Shown: positions 10,683 through 21,810 of the stretch, piece by piece
How positions within the stretch are numbered: position 1 is the first letter of the stretch
Layout of the letters: each line of letters starts with the position of its first letter
Assembly: GCA_023159155.1 (NCBI GenBank)
Contig: JAJNNX010000005.1
Span: 1,178,001 to 1,242,000 of the forward strand
DNA length: 64,000 nucleotides
Reading direction: 5' to 3'
From: Ustulina deusta
Taxonomy: Eukaryota; Ascomycota; Sordariomycetes; Xylariales; Xylariaceae
Translations under genes and position numbers: made by a program
The notes under the pieces: model-generated
What the model was told of the DNA's origin: nothing
The model's database searches: none
The model's input: only the letters and a program-made list of their open reading frames with translations

Positions 10683-13144
10683 TCAAACCACCCAGTTCGA
10701 CCTACTACTACTGTCTGAAAGCCTCCAGGTACGTTGTCATGAAATGTGATTAACCCCTTTGTTTCAATTGTCATATCTAACTAGTCTCCAATAGCGACGT
10801 TTCGAAAGCCACGTGATTCTCCGAAGGAGTGGTCCTCATCAGGCCCTATTACGCCTTGGTTTTTAGGAACATCTGTCGAGAGCTGGAACTCACTCGGCGC
10901 GTTTCACCTGGCATGGGGAGCGGAACACTAGCTAGGCTTCGAGAAATCCCCCTTCCGTGAAGAATATAGGTTGCCCGAGACGGCCTCAGACTTCCGAGTA
11001 TCATGATTAGAATATATTTGTAGCAAAATGATGAAAATTTAAACACCTCTTGGCCAGGGACAGACCCGAGTTTAATGAGGGTGGCCACTTCAACTGGGGG
11101 TGATGTTTTTTCTTGTATAACGTATAGCAAAATGCGATAACGAAAAGGTATTAAAGGCTGAGCTTCTAGATAGATGGGGGTGATACCCAGATTGGAGCAA
11201 CCCACCGATTCGCCGCAACAATACTAATACTAATAATATCGGGCAGAAGACAAGCACGTAGGAGAAATGAACACCTATCACGATTGATCACGAATCTCCA
11301 GAATTTTTTCTTCTTCTAGAGGTGGTTACAAAGAGGCTAGCTAGGGTTACGAGGTCCTGTAGCAAGCCCGAGAAAGAAATTTCCTCCCTGAAATGAAAGC
11401 GAGGCACGACGTAGGAAGCGGTGGTGAAGTACTCCTTTCGTATCTAGCTCCGAGCCAATGAAAATTTGTGAGCCCCGAAATATTTCGATACTGCCTGTCG
11501 CCTATTGCCAATGGTCATCAAGAGCTAGTACCGCCGGAGGAATAGTAGGGAAATATATAGGTCTAGTAGTCCAGCTGGTCTCACTTTCTGTCATTCAAAC
11601 ATACTTTATAGTGAGATGCTAGCGAACACAGTTTATTCTCCTAACAATATGGCATAACAAGTCGGTCCTGGAATATGGCAGTGTCCAAAATCTCAAAATA
11701 CTGCCCGTTAAGTTAGCTAGGGAGGGAGGAAACCCCGATATCGTTGTGAGATTATGCCTCAATATTCGATAAGTACTGCCAAGCGAAAACGATCTCAAAC
11801 TAGCAAACAAAATCATCTCGAAGGCAAAAGGATCTTGATCCCAAAGACGGATGCTGACCGCCACGTATTGTATACCTATACCGATATCCCGGGACGCACG
11901 TAACGCGTTTGACAAACCCAAGACCACGCACAGCGGAATCTCGGTAATTCAAACGTTGGGAAGGAAAAGGTCTGCTAGGTATTTTCTCTCGACGGCCAAC
12001 GGCTAGAGCTGAGAGGGTTATGAGCATGTTATCTGTCAATCTAGTGAGCAACGGCCCAGCGGGAGGGTACTAGGTAACCCAAGAAGTGTGTGTATCCAGT
12101 ATTGCACGAGATATTGTTTGCGAGTATTCCCCCCGAAGACGTGTTCGTGTACCTACGCTGCCTGCCTCTTTGTCCCAAGACGAGGCGCGGCGGCGAGGTT
12201 GGAAAAGGCCCGTTTGTCGAACATACGATACCGAACACCTTACTGTCGTACAGTACAGTACCTACCTGCCCCCCAATGGGGCTATCTCTCGATGTTTGGG
12301 ATTGGTAGGGATTGGCTGCCTTCGCTATCCATGCCCTTGGGACTCGGCTCGAAGAAAATGTTACCGCACTCGCTAGGTATATATGTGGCTGGCTCATGTC
12401 CGTGTAACAGGCCCTTCATTTCGTTACCACACCGCCTTCCCCGAGGAAACCAGGTCGTCCCTCGAGTGGATAATGAACCCGTCCCAAGGGGCCCGGAGCA
12501 ATGGCACAGAAACCCCAGGCGGCTATCATCTATCTACACGTGTATCTAGACCACGCCGCCGTACAGTGTGGATGACGAAACAAACCGGCTGGGACTTCTC
12601 TGCAACGGAGTAATTACGCTACCAGATAACATAGGTAACGCCAGTTGACAGGTAACACACATAACTCGAAGCACGAAAGAAGAAAGGGGTGACGGGGGAG
12701 ATTTAACCCGGCTAGAACCGGTCTTGTCTCCCACCACGGTGAAGGATCCTGTGAAACTCGAATATTCAGACGGCGGTTCACAACGCTACTGCATTGCAGT
12801 AGTGTAGTATCCTGAGATGCGGTACCACGATGCCTGCAAACCCCAGTTTTCATCGATTCTGCAAAAAAGCGTGTGGGCACTCGAGGCAACTTTCCGATTC
12901 AATCCACCACCTACCCGTACGTCAGCCACATCTGTGGAGCTAGATCGTTATGGTAAGTATTCATTCGGTCTGCCATCATGTGTACACACGTGCATTGGAG
13001 TTCGTTTCAGAGTGAGGCTTGGCGATGGATAATATGACAGGTCAGTTATGAGCTGTGACCATCCAGTGCCACTGGTTCGTGAAGACTTGAGGGAGGGATG
13101 GCGGGGGGAGAGAGAGACGGGAGATCACTATGAGACTCGCATTA
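10683..13144. other. Gene-poor spacer
   Basis: About 2.5 kb without a supportable gene. Around 12086-12549 three plus-strand frames and a minus-strand frame overlap, none with family similarity. Nothing resembling an RNA gene was seen. Confidence 0.5.
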
Positions 13145-13610
13145 TCACTGGTGCTTTATGCAACCTTCCGGGTGGTGTTTCATTCGCCGGTGAGGGTAGG
13201 TACCACGAGAAAACGGCGTGGCTTTGTGCAGTATTTTCGGGAAAATAGCAATGACACATGTACGTGCGACTCGTCGAGATTCCAACCTCCTCTTTAGAGA
13301 GTCATTGGCGCCATCTCCCCTATATGACAGCTTCTTAACATTGAAGAGATGCAAGATCGATCGCATCGGAGATGAGTAGATCCCACTTGCATCTCCCCTG
13401 GCCCTCTGATGCGTAGGGGACTCAGTGTCACAATCGGAGACGTCTGCGAGGGAATCGGCATCTATCCTTGCGGCATCACGGTCACTTCCACGGTCAAGTT
13501 CGGCAAACAGCCTGCTTACGCGCGAGACCACACCTGGAAAGTATCATATTACCCGAGCAAGGAATTTATGGCAGGCATTTAGTTAATTGCTTATAGGGCT
13601 TACCGTCCAT
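13145..13610 (-). CDS. Possible small two-exon gene, function unknown
   Basis: Weak model. ATG at 13610, a 7-base first exon (13604-13610), a 70-base intron 13534-13603 with GTAAGC donor and TTTCCAG acceptor, then exon 13145-13533. The first half of exon 2 has protein-like composition (RLFAELDRGSDRDAARIDA); the second half is basic and less convincing. 131 residues, no recognised domain. It could be a chance frame. Confidence 0.22.
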
Positions 13611-15231
13611 GATGGCAGTTCCAGAAGACTATTCCTCGCATTGTGATACCTGAGACATTGTGTTCAGACACCACGATCCGCCAGCTCAAAAGAGGGAGGC
13701 TAACACACTTGGTAAGATAGCTTGTGATAGTATGGATGGTGTTCCGGACGAGTTCTTCTCGGACTGAGTGCAATTGTGTCTGGAGTTGAGTTTCATTACA
13801 ATAGTCTGATTAAGGAGAACTCCATGTACAGTAAGTCACACGCTAGGCTCTGGACCGGGTATTTGGTAGGTCGGTCACTGGGAGTGCTGCTGGGAGTTTG
13901 CCATACTTCCCCGGGAAGAACACACAGGCGCCCATTATGTAGCAACGGGTGTATCCTAGTATCCGCCTTGGGTCGTCCTGTAAAACGCTGCAAAAGCTGA
14001 TATTCTTGATACTGGGAATTAGGTAAGGAAGTGGTTTGATCTGATAGGTCGTATCTTGATCGATTGATTGACCAGGAACAGGCGTCACCGGGCAAGTAAA
14101 ATTGGCGGAGCCGAAGAGTTTGGTGGTTGAAAGCCAATTCGTCAGCTTGAGACGTGGAGCCCAACAGTAAATACTAAGCAGGTAAGTTTAGACTGGGACG
14201 CTGAGGATACTGGTGAACCCAGTGTTCCAGTAGATTAACCAAAGGCAGATTCCATTACCCTTCATCAACGTGAGACGAGTACAGTGTACTACTGCCGGCA
14301 GGTAATGGATATGGGAATCGGACACAGCTTTTTCGTAGATTCCGAGCGTGAATGCCAAGGGTTTGGGCGAGCCAGTTGAGGACTCACGATGAATAGGTAG
14401 GCGAGTCTAGTACCCATATGGCAGTCGAATCTGGGACGCGTGCCGCTCGCATTCGTTCCGCCTCGACCCCATACCCAGGAAATCATTGAAGTGAGGGTCC
14501 CGATGGGTTGGGACCAGAGTCTGGCTCAAGCGCCCACTGCGGGCGAGAGGGAGGCAGCAAGAATTCAACCGAGACGTGTTACAACTACCAGGTTTCGGGT
14601 CTGAAAAGGACTATGCCGGCAGGTTGCTCCTGCGTATGCTACATACTCTGTTGGAAGCGCCAACCTTTCTTGCTCGTTGGTGTATATCTGGTGGCACATA
14701 TACCGGTAGGCGGTAGAGGGTGCACGCCAGGTCTGTTCTGGCTATTCGGTATTCATGGTGAAGAGCCCAGATGAGGCATGACACGCTGACGTGACCGTGT
14801 TAGGCACGCTTGTCGCATCTGTTTGTGAAGGGCGACAAGATGAGATGACCACCCAAGCACTGACCCGACTGCCGAGTGACCCAGCAGATCTGGATGATTT
14901 GGCGGGAAAATAATGAGAACCCCCATTGGAAAGGCACTGTCGGATCATGGGACGGTTGTACTGGTTGCATCATGCATAACACTGTGACAACACGGTGCTT
15001 CCATACTCGTGGGCTCGTTCGTCACTGGCCAGATCGTTCCGAGGGGAGGAATGTGGGTCGCAGCGGGCCTGGGTCACTGAATCCCCCTATCAGGCACAGA
15101 TGGAGGGACTTGTACTCCCCTCGAACAGGAAAGTAAAAAAAAGTTCTTACATTATGTACACCCTTGGCGACAGCCTATACAGGGGTTGCGCCATACGAAG
15201 CCTGCTTTCCATTTTGCCCATTTGCCTCCGG
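13611..15231. other. Gene-poor spacer
   Basis: No frame with recognisable similarity; short overlapping frames only. Lies just upstream of the 9-bp minisatellite. Confidence 0.5.
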
Positions 15232-15294
15232 TACTTTGCCTACTTTGCCTACTTTGCCTACTTTGCCCACCTTGCCCACCTTGCCCACCTTGCC
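15232..15294. repeat. Minisatellite, 9-bp unit, seven copies of two subtypes
   Basis: Four TACTTTGCC units followed by three CACCTTGCC units in perfect register, flanked by degenerate TTTGCC units on both sides. The 9-bp period keeps frames open on both strands, giving artificial repeated peptides. Confidence 0.92.
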
Positions 15295-15797
15295 CGTTTG
15301 CCCACAGCGTGCTGACGCAGTGTAATGTATGCGGGCGTACTGTAATACCTCTCTAGTGCGCAAATATTATTGCCCGTTGGGATCTGTGAGATCTCGGTAT
15401 CACAGTCAGACTGATGAGGGACTAGGGTCAAGAACTACACTAGTGTAGGGGGAGGACAATACCGGATCGGAGCGATTTGCTCGTGCTTTCGTTCCGGTCC
15501 TTGATGTGAATAATGCTGGCACACCCAAGCATCCCCCAAATGTGACCTTGACTGACAGCGGTAGTTCAACGACTCCCCCCCAATTGGAGTACATAAACTT
15601 TATTATTGTGGCCTGATGTTTGTCGCCCAGTAATGATTGCCCACTACATACAGTACCTACTACCGGTAGCAAGGCTACATGGCAAAAGCCACCTAAGGGA
15701 GAGGTCATTTGTTTTCAAACAGCGGTGGAAATGAGTGTACGCTAGTGTCCAGTAGGTCGGGTCGAGGGACAACCTTAGCGTGGATTGCTGAGTGCCA
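15295..15797. other. Spacer between minisatellite and inverted-repeat block
   Basis: About 500 bases with no supportable gene or repeat. Confidence 0.5.
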
Positions 15798-16400
15798 GGA
15801 GCGGTAAATTTACCGCAAATTTACCGCTCCCGGTTTAGAACGTTCCAAAAAGGTTAGGGGAATTGTTGCCGTTTACTTTTTTTAACGTTATAAATTCGGG
15901 AGCCGCTTAATCGGATTGGAACCGCTCCCATTTTGGAACCGCTCCTATTTTAGAACCGCTCCCATTTTTGAACCGCTTACAGTACCGCAGCTAACCCAAT
16001 TGCAGCCAACCAACTTAGCCAACCGACTCGCAGCCAACCGACTCGCAGCTAACCGACCGATTTGCAGCTAACTAAAGCTAACCGAATTGCAACCAAGGAA
16101 TATCTTTACGCAATAAACCTAAATATACTTTAAAAATATATTTATTTATGTTTTTGTTCGATACTTTAACGGAAGGTTTTGTAGCTGTAGTTAAACTAAT
16201 AAATTATTACCGTAATTAATTAGAACTGCTCCTAAAATTGGAGCCGCTCCTAAATTTTCGAACGTTTTATTTTAGAGCGGTAAATTTACGGCTTATCGAT
16301 TAAGCGGCTTATTCGGCAGAACGTTTTATAACAGAGCCGTTCTTATAAATAAGCCGTAAATTTACGGTTCGATTATAAGAGCGGTAACTTTGCCGTTATC
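15798..16400. repeat. Inverted- and direct-repeat-rich AT-rich block, possible non-autonomous element or relic
   Basis: The left end carries a perfect 14-bp inverted repeat (GGAGCGGTAAATTT at 15798-15811 and its complement at 15817-15830). From about 15918 a unit beginning GAACCGCTCC recurs four times with a 17-bp period. From about 16005 CAGCCAACCGACT-like units recur. Near the right end TAAATTTACGGCTTA (16281-16295) has its reverse complement at 16350-16364, and the GCGGTAA motif of the left end reappears at 16278 and 16381. GAACGTT also occurs at both ends. No coding frame. This looks like a composite mobile-element relic or MITE-like sequence; the class cannot be assigned. Confidence 0.6.
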
Positions 16401-18397
16401 TGAACCCCCCTATCTTCCGCTAAGAAGCACTGGGAGCGCAGGTTTTTTTTTGCCTCCATAACTACCTAACATACATACCTAGAACCACCTAACCTACATA
16501 GTATAGGTAGGTCCTGTATAATCAAGCCACCCAGAAACCTGGATGAGGCAGTGCAGGTATTGACAACAAGAATTTGGGCAGTTTTGTATTGTTAAAAGGA
16601 TATCACCCTCTATCATTTTTTATTGTTGTTTGCACCACAGCAGAAGTAGTGTGTAGCAACATTCTATGCACTGATTCCAATTTGGGATAAAAAGGAGGAT
16701 GAAATAAATAATGAGAGAAATACCTGCATGTAGATAGTAGTATGTATGTAAACTAGTAAAACTACAATAGGAGCAGAGCTCCTTAATAGCTGGTAATTGA
16801 TTCCTAGGTACCTAGTATACGCATACCATAGGTATGTAGACAAAATAGCGTGGATACAGTAATACCTAAATAGAAATACCTACTAGAAAAATGACGCGCC
16901 CCGAAGACTCGGTTCTACCCGTCAAGGGCCCGTGGCAAGTGTGGTTTTTTTTTAGTGTAGGTGGTTCGAGCTTTCGGTGGGCGAGAACAGAAACAAGGGC
17001 AGAAAACTGGAATCTGAACTAATTTACCTCATTTCCAATTTCAAATGTGCAATCTAATACCTAGTGGGGGTAGTAGTGAAATAGCTACCTCCACACTACC
17101 TATGACATGGCAGGTTAGACACTTTCTACCTCCTCCAACATGATGAGAGACAACCGAATGATGCCTTTTTTAGCATCGCTTATCCGCACTACTACACGTG
17201 GAATAGCCACCATTGCCACAGCCCTCCTCTGAAGTGGCAGTACTAGGTAATCGACAGCCAAGGTTTGCTTTTGGTACTGTCCCAGTAGACAAACTGCTCT
17301 TGGTGTCTACATATACCTAGGTAGTTATACGCTACAGCACACAAAAGCAGACACCTGTTGATTGGAACAGCAGACTTGGGCCGATGGCCTGAATCCACGT
17401 TGGTGGGATTACACTCTGCGCCGCCCAGTCGGGGGGTTCCCTTCCTGTGAGTCCTTGCACAGCAGCCATGTGTTACATGTAGCTAAACTAGGCATGTACA
17501 TTATGGGACAGTTCGAGACACCCGAGGACCTGGTATACTGTACAAATAAGTACCTAGCTTCGCAGCACTGACCCATTCGACATGGAAGACCCACGGTGCC
17601 AAGGGGATTAAGCTTGCTAAGAGATGCGAGAGAGCGGGTCGATTACCGCTGGGAAGTGGCAAAGACTGCACCAGGCAAACAGGACCGAATCGCTGTGAAG
17701 AAAAGGGTACTAAAGAGTTCCACTGTAAAGTCCCGCCTATACACCAATCATGCTTATCTCCTGCGCCTGTAGCGTAGGGTTGACAGGCTACCGGCGCTGT
17801 GTCTTTCCTTCGCACTGTTGCATCTACCCTCCCCATACTTCCCCGAGGACGTCTGGCTGGGTCCACTAGGGGAAGAGGCAAGATACCTACCTAGCTGCTG
17901 ATAGGAGCGAAAGAATACCTGCCTGCCCATACTACCTTTGTATTCGGTACCTTTTAACACTCCAAATTCCAGCCTCCAGGAACTGTCGCTTTACCTCGGA
18001 TTCTTAGCAGATTGTATCTAGTGATGGAAACTAATGAGGGGGATGTGAAGATTGACTATGACTTGATTTTGTGTTTTCTTTCGGGTTCTTGTGATGATGG
18101 GCTTTATACACTAACTACCTTACAAAAACGTCAGCGTTAAGCGAACTGTGTTAATTATTCCATTTTTCCACTTGCTTGCTAAGTTGCGGTCCCAAGAGCG
18201 CTCACACCCCTGCCTGCCACCCAATACCTATGCCACGCTAGTACACTACATAAGTATAGAAGTCTAACTACCTATACCTACCTAGTATACTATACGCTAC
18301 AGGAGCGTGGTGTGCGGTATACAGTACGCTCTACCTACCTACTTAGTGTGGACTACTTGTTCCAGAAACCAGAGTCATCAATCAATCAGGCCCATCC
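16401..18397. other. Gene-poor spacer rich in CCTA/TAGG motifs
   Basis: About 2 kb with no supportable gene. Many short CTACCTA, TAGGTAGG and ACCTAGGT motifs (for example 16800-16830 and 18265-18300). The right part should contain the veA promoter. Confidence 0.55.
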
Positions 18398-18982
18398 ATG
18401 TGCGTCCCAGCCCGCTTTTTGCTGCGACTAAGTCTCTCTGTTCCCTCCCTCACCCTCTCACTCGCTCTGGGGTCTCGTCTCATATCTTCACTTCCATCCT
18501 TTCGCAAATGGTCTGAGGCTTTTGTGGCTGTCTGGCTGTCCTTTTCCGCCTTCGACCTGTTTTCGCCATTCCTTCTCACAGCATCCTCAATGTCTAACTC
18601 CTCGACTCCGTGAACGTTCGTTTCAAGTTTCACTTCGTCTAATGTATCTTCCCTCGACCCGGGAATGTGTTAAGGTTGCCTAGCTGCGAATCGCGTCAAC
18701 TACGACGAGTCAGCTCTCCAACACCAAAAGCCAGTCTTCTGGGTGCCAATCGCCAAACAAACTTCGACTACGACCCAACGCAACGGTGTCCTCTTTGGAG
18801 AGCTTACTTGTCTCTTCGTTGTGTCTTTCATCCTCCCATAACGTGTTGTCTCGCAACTCGATTTTTCCCTGTCCCGCCCACTCGGATTCTTGACAACCTA
18901 GACCCCCAGTCTGACCTGGTGGGATCTGCAACGCGACGATATCCTGGTTTTAATTCTCGGTAGTTGTTAAAAGGCACTCATC
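18398..18982 (+). promoter_or_regulatory. Probable veA leader region with upstream open reading frame
   Basis: Strongly pyrimidine-rich DNA directly upstream of veA. An ATG-started frame of 71 codons runs 18398-18613. If the transcript starts upstream of it, it would be a uORF; the transcription start is not visible in sequence, so this is inference. Confidence 0.35.
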
Positions 18983-19158
18983 ATGCTCTCTATACAGGTA
19001 AGATATCATTTTGTTTACTGAGGCGACGTATACCGCACATTTTGTTTTTGGGGGGATATATACCCGAAGTTCCAACAGACGGGTCTCTGTGAAATACACC
19101 CCCCCATACCTTCCATCGTGACTATTCGCATCCAAGAAGCAGGAATACTAAATTAACA

Positions 19159-20743
19159 ATGACTCTGCCATTACAGCCCGACTCGAATTTGGCAAGCATG
19201 ATGGCTGCCCCGGAATCGCGGCTGGGCAAATCGCAGCCGTATGCTCGCGAACGTCGGATTACGAAAGATGGAAGACAATTATGGTATCAGCTCGAGGTTC
19301 TGCAGCAACCCGAGCGTGCTCGAGCCTGTGGTTCGGGGCCTAAATGTTTGTAGTTTCCCTCTTGATGGAAAACTGTCGATGGTTTTAACATGAATCGTAG
19401 CCTCCGCCGATCGTCGTCCCGTGGATCCCCCTCCGGTCGTTATTTTGAGGGTATTGGAAGGAGAAAACTTTGAAGGAGCTAGAGATATTACCTTCGACTA
19501 TAACGTGGACTTTTTCTGTTATGCCTCCCTCGAACACGCGCGTCCGATGGCTCACGGAAGGGTACAAACACCTGCAGCCACATCGCCTCCCGTCCTTACG
19601 GGATTTCCAGTCTCGGGGTGCTGCTATCTCGACCGACCTGATCCTGCCGGCTATTTTCTGTTCCCGGATCTTTCTGTTCGGCACGAGGGCCGATATCGTT
19701 TGGTGTTCAGCCTCTACGAGTTGATTAAGAATGAAGGAGATCTTGATAGGGACGCCCCGGAGCCTGAGTCCGGCACCGTGCAGCTTCCGACCGATGCTTG
19801 TCACAGGATGGATTTGAGATCGGCCGACTTCACAGTGTTCAGTGCCAAAAAATTCCCAGGTCTTACTGAGAGTACCACTCTTAGTCGGACTGTCGCCGAA
19901 CAGGGTTGTCGTGTACGCATTAGGCGTGATGTCCGTATGAGAAGACGCGACACTAATACGAAACCTTCTGGTGGCGATGAGTATAACAACAACGCCGAGG
20001 AAGAGTATGCGAAACGCCGGGGAACACGGACACCCGAAGGATACCGAGCACGTTCTATGAGTAATTCGAGCATGGATCGAACGACTTTTCCTGATAGGCG
20101 GCCTTCTAATGTTGAATATGCTGCTGCGCCGCCCCCACCAACATACCAGGCGAGCAAATCTTCAGGTGCTATGCTCAATTTTGGACAATCTACAAATGGC
20201 TTTGCCCAGCCATCATATGGGCCTATAAGTGCTTCCAACCCACAATCCACTCCAGTATCTCCTGCACAAACTGCCTTCCCCCAAGGCCAAGGTGTAAACT
20301 TACCCCCTCCATCGCCGAGTTATTCGGGGTCTGCCTATCCGATATACGACCAACCCGAAGCTGAAAGTAAAAGACTCTCCGCCTCTTATCCTCATATTTC
20401 CGCCAAACCGCCTAGGGGTGCGGAGCCGAGGTCGTCTATCAGCTCTACCGTGTCCGTGGAGAATAGCCGTCCTATTCTTCCATCTATAAGCTTTCCTAGT
20501 CCATCCGACTCAACGTACTCTGAATATGGTGCATATCAGCTGAAAGGTGGCCTCTATCCACAAGCAGAAACTCGACAAGTAAAACGGGCAGCTGAAGAAT
20601 CGTTCTCGTCGCATCAACAGCAAATGCGTGATGTTCGGGGCGAACGCTTACCGATGCATCAACCTATGTATCCATTAACATCGAGTTACATGAGAGCAGA
20701 CGGCAAGAAGGTGTATGCTCCACAACACCTTTGGTTACCATAG
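19159..20743 (+). CDS. veA: Velvet-domain developmental and secondary-metabolism regulator VeA
   Basis: VeA enters the nucleus with VelB and bridges to the methyltransferase-like LaeA, coordinating development with secondary metabolism in filamentous ascomycetes. Two exons: 19159-19345 and 19401-20743; the 55-base intron 19346-19400 joins GSGPK to [12 protein letters not shown], the hallmark of VeA. Velvet domain about residues 32-230: [52 protein letters not shown], then [13 protein letters not shown] basic cluster (RRDVRMRRR) follows, as expected for a nuclear localisation signal, then a long Pro/Ser/Gln-rich, presumably disordered tail. 509 residues, at the short end for the family. An alternative first exon at 18983-18997 would splice in frame at 19177 (see findings). 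The LaeA partner gene is not in this window. Confidence 0.95.
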
Positions 20744-21810
20744 ATGCCTCAAGACGCACATATTTTCTCTTTCTGTCTGACGGTTTATCACAAGTGGGCG
20801 GACATAAATGGGCTCGAATCTGGGCGAAGGGCCCATCGGCGTTCTGGCGGTTTGGTTCAACCATGCACGACTTATGTGTACATACCAAAACGGGGTTACT
20901 TTCATTCCACTTTTATCATACCTGGCTCCATCGGCAGACCCGGGGTTATCAACACGACATACCCTTTTTAGGTCAGGTCTGCTCCGAGAAGCCGGATCAA
21001 GGCCGCTCGGTATTCACTACAGGGAGGTGGGAGGGGAAAGGGGGAGGGAGGGGGAGGGTGACCATTCATGTTGCATATTGTCTCATCTTACGCATGCGAT
21101 GCACGAAGATGATGAGTGAATGGATACATGCCTCATGAGAACGAGTCGTGGGCGCGTTCTAGACAGCGTTGATTTATCATCAGTTGCAGCATCCACATAA
21201 TTATGTTTTTTCAAGCGATGAGTTGGGAGGTAGGCGAGTGAATCAAAATATGATACCATGGTAACCAGTCAGAGACGAGGGGTGCAATGTAGTCTGTATT
21301 GATAGCTTCATTTCTATCATCATAGTAGGCTATCACAATTGACTTTCTACTCGGCTCAATGCGCAATCGGCATGTAGCAAGCAACATTGGGTATTCAAGT
21401 GGAGTCATTCAATACTTGTATGTCCGGCATTGGATGTGTGGGATTACATTGAGGTTAGGTAGCTATGTGGGTAGGTCGTAGGACCAAGTTAGCGTACCTT
21501 AGATACCGGCAGCCGGGTGGGCTGATGGTTGCCCCCCCAACCATGATTTATTTGCGCCCGAGCAACCAAAACATATCCATACCCCTGCCTCAGTGAGACA
21601 AGTCCAACGGCCACTCCAAGCACTGCGAGTATTAACCTAACCTAACCTACCTACGTACCTAGTCCAAAGCTCGAATGCATCCACACACCCACACACACAC
21701 TCCCACTCACACAACTCTCTTCCCGAACTCAATTCAGAACTCTAAATAAGCAAGAGAGAAATAACGAAGCTACAAAGCCCCATCCCGCTACAGCCCAGGT
21801 CTCCTCTCCA
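20744..21810. other. Intergenic between veA and the low-complexity gene
   Basis: No supportable gene. Holds a G-rich purine tract (about 21030-21060), short CCTAACCTAACCTACC motifs near 21633-21660 and a CA-rich stretch near 21680-21715. Confidence 0.6.

Noticed and set aside
12086..12549. Three overlapping plus-strand frames and a minus-strand frame
   Set aside because: Mutually overlapping, no conserved motif and no consistent splice model.
15225..15303. 9-bp array as a CRISPR-like repeat array
   Set aside because: There are no spacers between units and this is a eukaryotic genome; it is a plain minisatellite.
14995..15315. Plus-strand frame with FAYFAY / AHLAHL peptide repeats
   Set aside because: The repeats are a by-product of the 9-bp minisatellite; the rest of the frame has no similarity.
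21633..21660. CCTAACCTAACCTACC as telomeric DNA
   Set aside because: Unit and copy number do not match CCCTAA arrays; it belongs to the general CCTA-type simple sequence of the window.
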